Positions 6,538 through 9,226 of a stretch of DNA of 9,226 bases are shown one piece after another (within the stretch, counting starts at the first letter, position 1; the number at the start of each line of letters is the position of its first letter). The translations under genes and the position numbers were made by a program. Source of the DNA: JBDKTK01 sp039680225 (GTDB lineage Bacteria; Desulfobacterota; Syntrophia; Syntrophales; UBA4778); contig JBDKTK010000076.1 in the NCBI GenBank assembly GCA_039680225.1, forward strand, positions 1 to 9,226, read 5' to 3'. The notes beneath the pieces are model-generated. The model saw only the letters and a program-made list of their open reading frames with translations. It made no database searches and had not been told where the DNA came from.

Positions 6538-7839
6538 TTATCCCTTCCCGCCGAACACCCGTTCAAAAATCGCATCAATGTTCCTGAGGAAATTCTCTTC
6601 CCGGAAAACCCCGTCGAGGTCCGCCTTCTTCAGGTGGGCCGTCACTTCGCCATCGGAGAGGAGCAGTTCCCTGAAATCCAGGCCTTCATGCCACGACCGC
6701 ATGGCGTTGCGCTGCACGACCGCATAGGCGCTCTCGCGCGAGAGCCCTTTTTCAATGAGCTTCAGGAGCACGAACTGCGAATAGATCAGGCCCCTCGTCA
6801 TGCGCAGGTTGGCGAGCATCCTGTCCGGATAGACGAGCAGCTTATCTATCACGCCCCTGAACCGGGCGAGCATGAAATCGAGCAGAATAGTAGCATCGGG
6901 CCCGATGACCCTCTCGACGGACGAATGGCTGATGTCGCGCTCGTGCCACAGGGCGATGTCTTCCAGGGCCGCCGCCGCGTATGATCGCATGAGCCGGGAG
7001 AGGCCCGAGAGGTTCTCCGTCAGGACTGGGTTGCGCTTGTGCGGCATCGCGGAAGACCCCTTCTGGCCCGGGGAGAAATATTCCTCCGCCTCGCGCACCT
7101 CCGTGCGCTGGAGGTGGCGGATCTCCGTCGAGAATTTTTCGATGGACGACCCGATGATGGCCAGGGTGCAGAAATACTCCGCGTGCCTGTCCCTCTGGAC
7201 GATCTGCGTCGAAACCGGGGCGGGCTTCAGCCCGAGATTGCGGCAGACGTATTCTTCAATGGAAGGATCGATAAAGGCAAAAGTGCCGACCGCCCCGGCA
7301 AGCTTGCCGTAGCTGATGGAATCGCGGGCCCGGACCAGCCTCTCCCTGTTCCTGTCCATCTCCTGGTGCCAAAGCGCCATCTTCAGACCGAATGTTATGG
7401 GCTCGGCATGGATCCCGTGGGACCTGCCGATCATCGGCGTCGTTTTATACCGGAAGGCCTTCTCCCTGAGCACGGGGAGCAGCTCATCGATGTCCCGGAC
7501 CAGGATGTCTGCGGCTTTCCTGAGCAGGACGGCAAGCGAAGTGTCAAGTATGTCCGACGACGTCAGCCCCATATGGATAAAGCGGGAATCGGGTCCGACG
7601 AACTCCGCCACCGAGGTCAGGAACGCTATGACGTCGTGCTTGGTCTCCTGTTCGATTTCGTCGATCCTTGCCACGTCGAACCGGGCCTTCGCCTTGATAT
7701 TGGCGAGGGACCCGGGCGGGATCGCGCCCTTTTGCGCCAGGGCCTCGCAGGCGAGGATTTCTATATCGAGCCAGGTCTGAAACCGTTTCTCCGGCCCCCA
7801 GAGATCGGTCATTTCCTTTCTGGAATAACGGGGGATCAA
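6538..7839 (-). CDS. purB: Adenylosuccinate lyase
   Basis: 433 residues, the normal length for the short bacterial type. It cleaves SAICAR to AICAR and adenylosuccinate to AMP, releasing fumarate in both, in the cytoplasm. Seen: MIPRYSRKEM at the N-terminus, KHDVIAF (67-73), HMGLTSSDI (89-97), GRSHGIHAEP (138-147) with the catalytic acid His141, and the fumarase/aspartase-superfamily signature GSSAMPHKRNP (261-271) on the loop that carries the catalytic serine. The start is TTG (7839-7837): AGGAG lies 7 bases upstream and MIPRYS is the usual family N-terminus, while the next ATG is at residue 10. It is first in a run of closely spaced minus-strand genes. The near-terminal GGKG codons double as the ribosome site of the next gene. 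Confidence 0.97.
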   Translation of the reverse strand: MIPRYSRKEMTDLWGPEKRFQTWLDIEILACEALAQKGAIPPGSLANIKAKARFDVARIDEIEQETKHDVIAFLTSVAEFVGPDSRFIHMGLTSSDILDTSLAVLLRKAADILVRDIDELLPVLREKAFRYKTTPMIGRSHGIHAEPITFGLKMALWHQEMDRNRERLVRARDSISYGKLAGAVGTFAFIDPSIEEYVCRNLGLKPAPVSTQIVQRDRHAEYFCTLAIIGSSIEKFSTEIRHLQRTEVREAEEYFSPGQKGSSAMPHKRNPVLTENLSGLSRLMRSYAAAALEDIALWHERDISHSSVERVIGPDATILLDFMLARFRGVIDKLLVYPDRMLANLRMTRGLIYSQFVLLKLIEKGLSRESAYAVVQRNAMRSWHEGLDFRELLLSDGEVTAHLKKADLDGVFREENFLRNIDAIFERVFGGKG

Positions 7840-7881
7840 GTGCTTTCTCCTGAATTTATTTCCTGTATTTTTGGGGTATTT

Positions 7882-7908
7882 TTATTATGAGTATGGGAGG
7901 GTAGTCAA
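7882..7908 (-). promoter_or_regulatory. Candidate promoter of the purB cluster
   Basis: Minus-strand TTGACT (7908-7903, 5/6) is followed after 15 bases by TAATAA (7887-7882); a T/A-rich stretch offers other -10 choices, such as TAAAAA at 18 bases. The predicted start lies about 35-40 nt before the TTG codon. The -35 box is good, the -10 box uncertain. No PurR-like operator was recognised. Confidence 0.4.
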
Positions 7909-7914
7909 GGATTT

Positions 7915-7974
7915 AAAATTACAGGCATCCCGGGAGGTTGGAGTGCCGGGCGCCGGAATGCAGGTTTTAATTTT
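7915..7974. repeat. Imperfect inverted repeat between the CI-like gene and purB
   Basis: Left arm 7915-7933 (AAAATTACAGGCATCCCGG) pairs with right arm 7953-7974 with a 3-nt insertion and about four mismatches; the outer AAAATTA/TAATTTT ends match perfectly and G-U and A-U pairs extend them. The loop is GC-rich. It abuts the -35 box of purB. It may terminate the CI-like transcript, be an operator, or be a decayed miniature element. Confidence 0.45.
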
Positions 7975-7986
7975 GAAGTCGGGTGA

Positions 7987-8013
7987 GGTCCGGGAATTAT
8001 TTTTTCCCGGCCC
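7987..8013 (-). other. Hairpin enclosing the stop codon of the CI-like gene
   Basis: CCGGGAA (7990-7996) and TTCCCGG (8004-8010) pair perfectly around a 7-nt loop that contains the stop codon (7999-7997); past one mismatch two more G-C pairs extend the stem. There is no U-tract after it on the minus strand, so it is more likely a transcript-stabilising or weak termination hairpin than a classic terminator. Confidence 0.45.
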
Positions 8014-8473
8014 CTCTGTGCCTGGCTTTCTGGATTTCCAGCTTTGCAGCCCACAGTTCCTTTTCAAGCTGTGCGAGCCGTTTTGCATTCTCCCGGGAAA
8101 GGGAATGGAATTTGATCACTGCTTCCAGGGATTCGGCGGCGGCCCTGTTATCGCCGGCCAGGATTTTTTTCACTTCATCAATTAGCTTGTCCACTGACCA
8201 CCTTGCGTCGTATTCGGAGGCTCTGCCATCCGAAACGACTTGTGATTTTTTGGCGCCCGTCCCGGCTTCGAGCGCGCCTTCAAGCAAATAATCGAGGGCA
8301 ATCTCCTGCTCGCCCGCATATCTGACCAGGGCCCTGTATGGGATCCTGCCCTTTTGCTTGTAAGCGGAAAAGTTTGATTTCGACAGATTCAGGGCCTGGG
8401 CCACGGAGGTATCCGTGTGCAGCCCCTTTAATTTCTTGATCCTGTCGATTATTTCAACAAAGTCATTCTTCAT
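7997..8473 (-). CDS. CI repressor-like helix-turn-helix regulator without peptidase domain
   Basis: 158 residues. Residues 6-64 look like the phage CI-repressor DNA-binding domain: IIDRIKKLKG, then the helix-turn-helix SVAQALNL (23-30) and SKSNFSAYKQKG (31-42), then IPYRALVRYAGEQEIALDYLL. Phage CI/LexA-like proteins usually go on to an S24 peptidase domain of over 100 residues; here there is a short linker (65-90) and a charged helical region with heptad-like leucines (about 92-150), perhaps a dimerisation coiled coil, ending in a basic tail. It should bind DNA but cannot self-cleave. The ATG at 8473 is the only plausible start: the upstream in-frame codons back to the stop at 8537 contain no ATG, GTG or TTG. 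No Shine-Dalgarno sequence precedes it, unlike its neighbours. No phage gene is nearby. It may regulate itself or the divergent right-hand region; targets unknown. Confidence 0.85.
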   Translation of the reverse strand: MKNDFVEIIDRIKKLKGLHTDTSVAQALNLSKSNFSAYKQKGRIPYRALVRYAGEQEIALDYLLEGALEAGTGAKKSQVVSDGRASEYDARWSVDKLIDEVKKILAGDNRAAAESLEAVIKFHSLSRENAKRLAQLEKELWAAKLEIQKARHRGAGKK

Positions 8474-8478
8474 GTTAA

Positions 8479-8507
8479 ATAGTATTTGACAAAAGTCAAT
8501 GAGTCGT
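8479..8507 (-). promoter_or_regulatory. Candidate promoter and operator of the CI-like gene
   Basis: A perfect palindrome TTGAC-AAAA-GTCAA (8486-8499) lies 13 bases before the ATG. A weak -10 (TACTAT, 8484-8479) with a poor -35 (8507-8502) would place the palindrome in the spacer and start transcription about at the ATG, which fits the missing ribosome site and suggests a leaderless mRNA with autorepression. The palindrome is clear; the promoter boxes are weak. Confidence 0.35.
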
Positions 8508-8592
8508 ATACATTCTTGTTCAAGATTCTCATAACGTCATTTCCACCAAGCTGCTTTTAGAACAAAATGGATAATTTTACAAATTAAAAAAG

Positions 8593-8694
8593 GAGACGGC
8601 GGCCATTTTCTTTTCGATTGCGGAAGATTCCCGGTCTTCCAAAATCAGCCCGGCAATGCCCGGCAGGAAGAAATGGCCGCCTCGCCTTTGTCTC
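8593..8694. repeat. Complex inverted repeat with nested hairpins
   Basis: Arms GGCGGCCATTT (8598-8608) and AAATGGCCGCC (8671-8681) are perfect over 11 bp, continue inwards past a one-base bulge (CTT with AAG), and have an outer 5-bp pair GAGAC/GTCTC (8593-8597, 8690-8694) offset by 8 bases. Inside are a perfect 6-bp hairpin GGAAGA/TCTTCC (8622-8627, 8635-8640) and a direct repeat GCCCGGC (8648-8654, 8658-8664). On the minus strand the structure is followed by GTCTCC and TTTTTT, so it could terminate a leftward transcript; it could also be a dispersed genomic repeat or a structured RNA. Confidence 0.6.
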
Positions 8695-8826
8695 ACGCCC
8701 CCGCAGGTCATTATTCTCCTCTTCTTAAAGAAATTTCCCGCCTTTGCGATCCAAAATCATTTTTTGATTAAAACAACCCTGATGCTTCCATCTCCGGGTT
8801 GAACCACTATCGCTCCCCGGGCGGGA

Positions 8827-8856
8827 TTGTCATGTAGGATTATCATCTAATATAAT
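8827..8856 (+). promoter_or_regulatory. Strong-looking sigma-70 promoter, rightward
   Basis: TTGTCA (8827-8832, 5/6) and a perfect TATAAT (8851-8856) are separated by 18 bases, the best promoter match in the window, starting transcription near 8863. No ribosome site plus start codon follows closely. It could drive a small RNA ending at the hairpin at 8958-8980 or a gene beyond the right edge. Confidence 0.45.
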
Positions 8857-8957
8857 TTCAGCGTTCAGGCAATTGTTTTATTCTCGACTGGAATGTTGCT
8901 GAGAACAATAAATATATGAGGCTGAAGTTCATTTCAAGTGTCGCTATTTCTCTCTAT

Positions 8958-8980
8958 AATCCGGTTTTTACTGGATTTTG
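8958..8980 (+). terminator. Terminator-like hairpin, rightward
   Basis: AATCCGGT (8958-8965) pairs with ACTGGATT (8970-8977) over 8 bp with one G-U, closing a TTTT loop. The 3' side runs ATTTT into G, a very short U-tract, so termination would be weak. It lies about 95 nt after the predicted start of the promoter at 8827-8856. A second TATAAT (8955-8960) overlaps its left arm. Confidence 0.3.
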
Positions 8981-9226
8981 CAGTTGCTCAGAGTATGTTC
9001 GATGTTTGGTATGCGCCAACCCTTAATGCATTATGGATCGTTATCCTACGGATTTCTGTTATACAAATCTTATACATTTAGACCATTTTTCTTGAATAAA
9101 ATGGACGAAGCGGACGGGGTTCTTTCTATGATCACGCCGATAAGAAACCGTCACGTCGCAAGACGGGCAGGTACATTGTTTGATGGCAGGTGCTGTATTC
9201 AAAACACGTATGCAGAGGATAGCCGA

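Larger units (their letters stand above)
8474..9226. other. Long intergenic region, no convincing gene
   Basis: About 750 bases without a supportable coding region. Contents: the CI-like gene's promoter region, a complex inverted repeat (8593-8694), a plus-strand promoter-like element (8827-8856), a terminator-like hairpin (8958-8980) and a second hairpin with 7-bp arms (CCATTTT 9083-9089, AAAATGG 9098-9104). From about 8830 to 9100 the sequence is more AT-rich than the genes to the left. At the right edge a plus-strand frame (open from 8960, ATGs at 9002 and 9101) and a minus-strand frame (open from the edge to a stop at 9061-9059) overlap; neither has a recognisable product, and at most one is real. 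Confidence 0.6.

Noticed and set aside
7039..7890. Long plus-strand open frame (283 codons) opposite purB
   Set aside because: Antisense shadow of a highly conserved enzyme gene; no ribosome site and no domain.
8673..8771. 32-codon plus-strand ORF starting MAASPLSHAPAG with AGGA 4 bases upstream
   Set aside because: Its start lies inside the right arm of the inverted repeat, it matches nothing I recognise, and its length is within chance expectation. It would need ribosome profiling or conservation to revive.
8791..8820. GGGTTGAACC resembling a tRNA T-arm
   Set aside because: The T-loop consensus is not met and no acceptor, D or anticodon arms can be built around it.
1..9226. CRISPR array, insertion sequence, toxin-antitoxin pair or retron
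   Set aside because: No regularly spaced repeats, no transposase, reverse transcriptase or cas-like protein, and no small gene pair was found on either strand. The HNH protein matches YajD rather than a known defence nuclease.

Overview
The window reads as ordinary chromosome from an anaerobic bacterium, most likely a Desulfobacterota/deltaproteobacterial or related lineage. This rests on a glutaconate-type (class I) CoA-transferase pair, several Gram-negative lipoproteins, a YajD-type HNH protein and strong AGGAGG ribosome sites. No 16S or other phylogenetic marker is present, so the assignment is an inference. Every confident gene except one small lipoprotein is on the minus strand.

Left end (1-1093): the N-terminal 364 residues of a membrane-fused spermidine-synthase-like protein, cut by the window edge before its catalytic half. 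A divergent lipoprotein gene (1310-1660, +) follows. It is separated from the convergent CoA-transferase genes by a strong hairpin terminator (1679-1715) whose U-tract serves the minus strand.

CoA-transferase unit (1738-3517, minus): alpha subunit, then beta subunit 16 bp downstream, both with near-perfect Shine-Dalgarno sequences and with a candidate promoter and an imperfect palindrome upstream. The beta subunit keeps a glutamate at the expected catalytic position. The pair probably activates or de-activates an organic acid, but the substrate cannot be read from sequence.

Housekeeping cluster (3678-7839, minus): purB (TTG start), an unrecognised 198-aa lipoprotein, ychF, a lipoprotein cyclophilin with a possible second cytoplasmic start, and a yajD-like HNH protein. 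The first four genes are 2-18 bp apart and probably cotranscribed. They look linked by expression rather than by one pathway.

Upstream regulator (7997-8473, minus): a small CI-repressor-type HTH protein with a helical C-terminus in place of a peptidase domain. It has no visible Shine-Dalgarno site and a TTGAC-N4-GTCAA palindrome just upstream of its start.

Right end (8474-9226): no convincing gene. It holds a ~100-bp complex inverted repeat (8593-8694), and a good plus-strand sigma-70-like promoter (8827-8856) followed about 100 bp later by a terminator-like hairpin, which together could define a small RNA. At the extreme edge two overlapping open frames on opposite strands cannot be resolved. 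I see no clear novel defence or mobile system. The best leads are the structured right-hand intergenic region, the atypical regulator and the dual-start cyclophilin.
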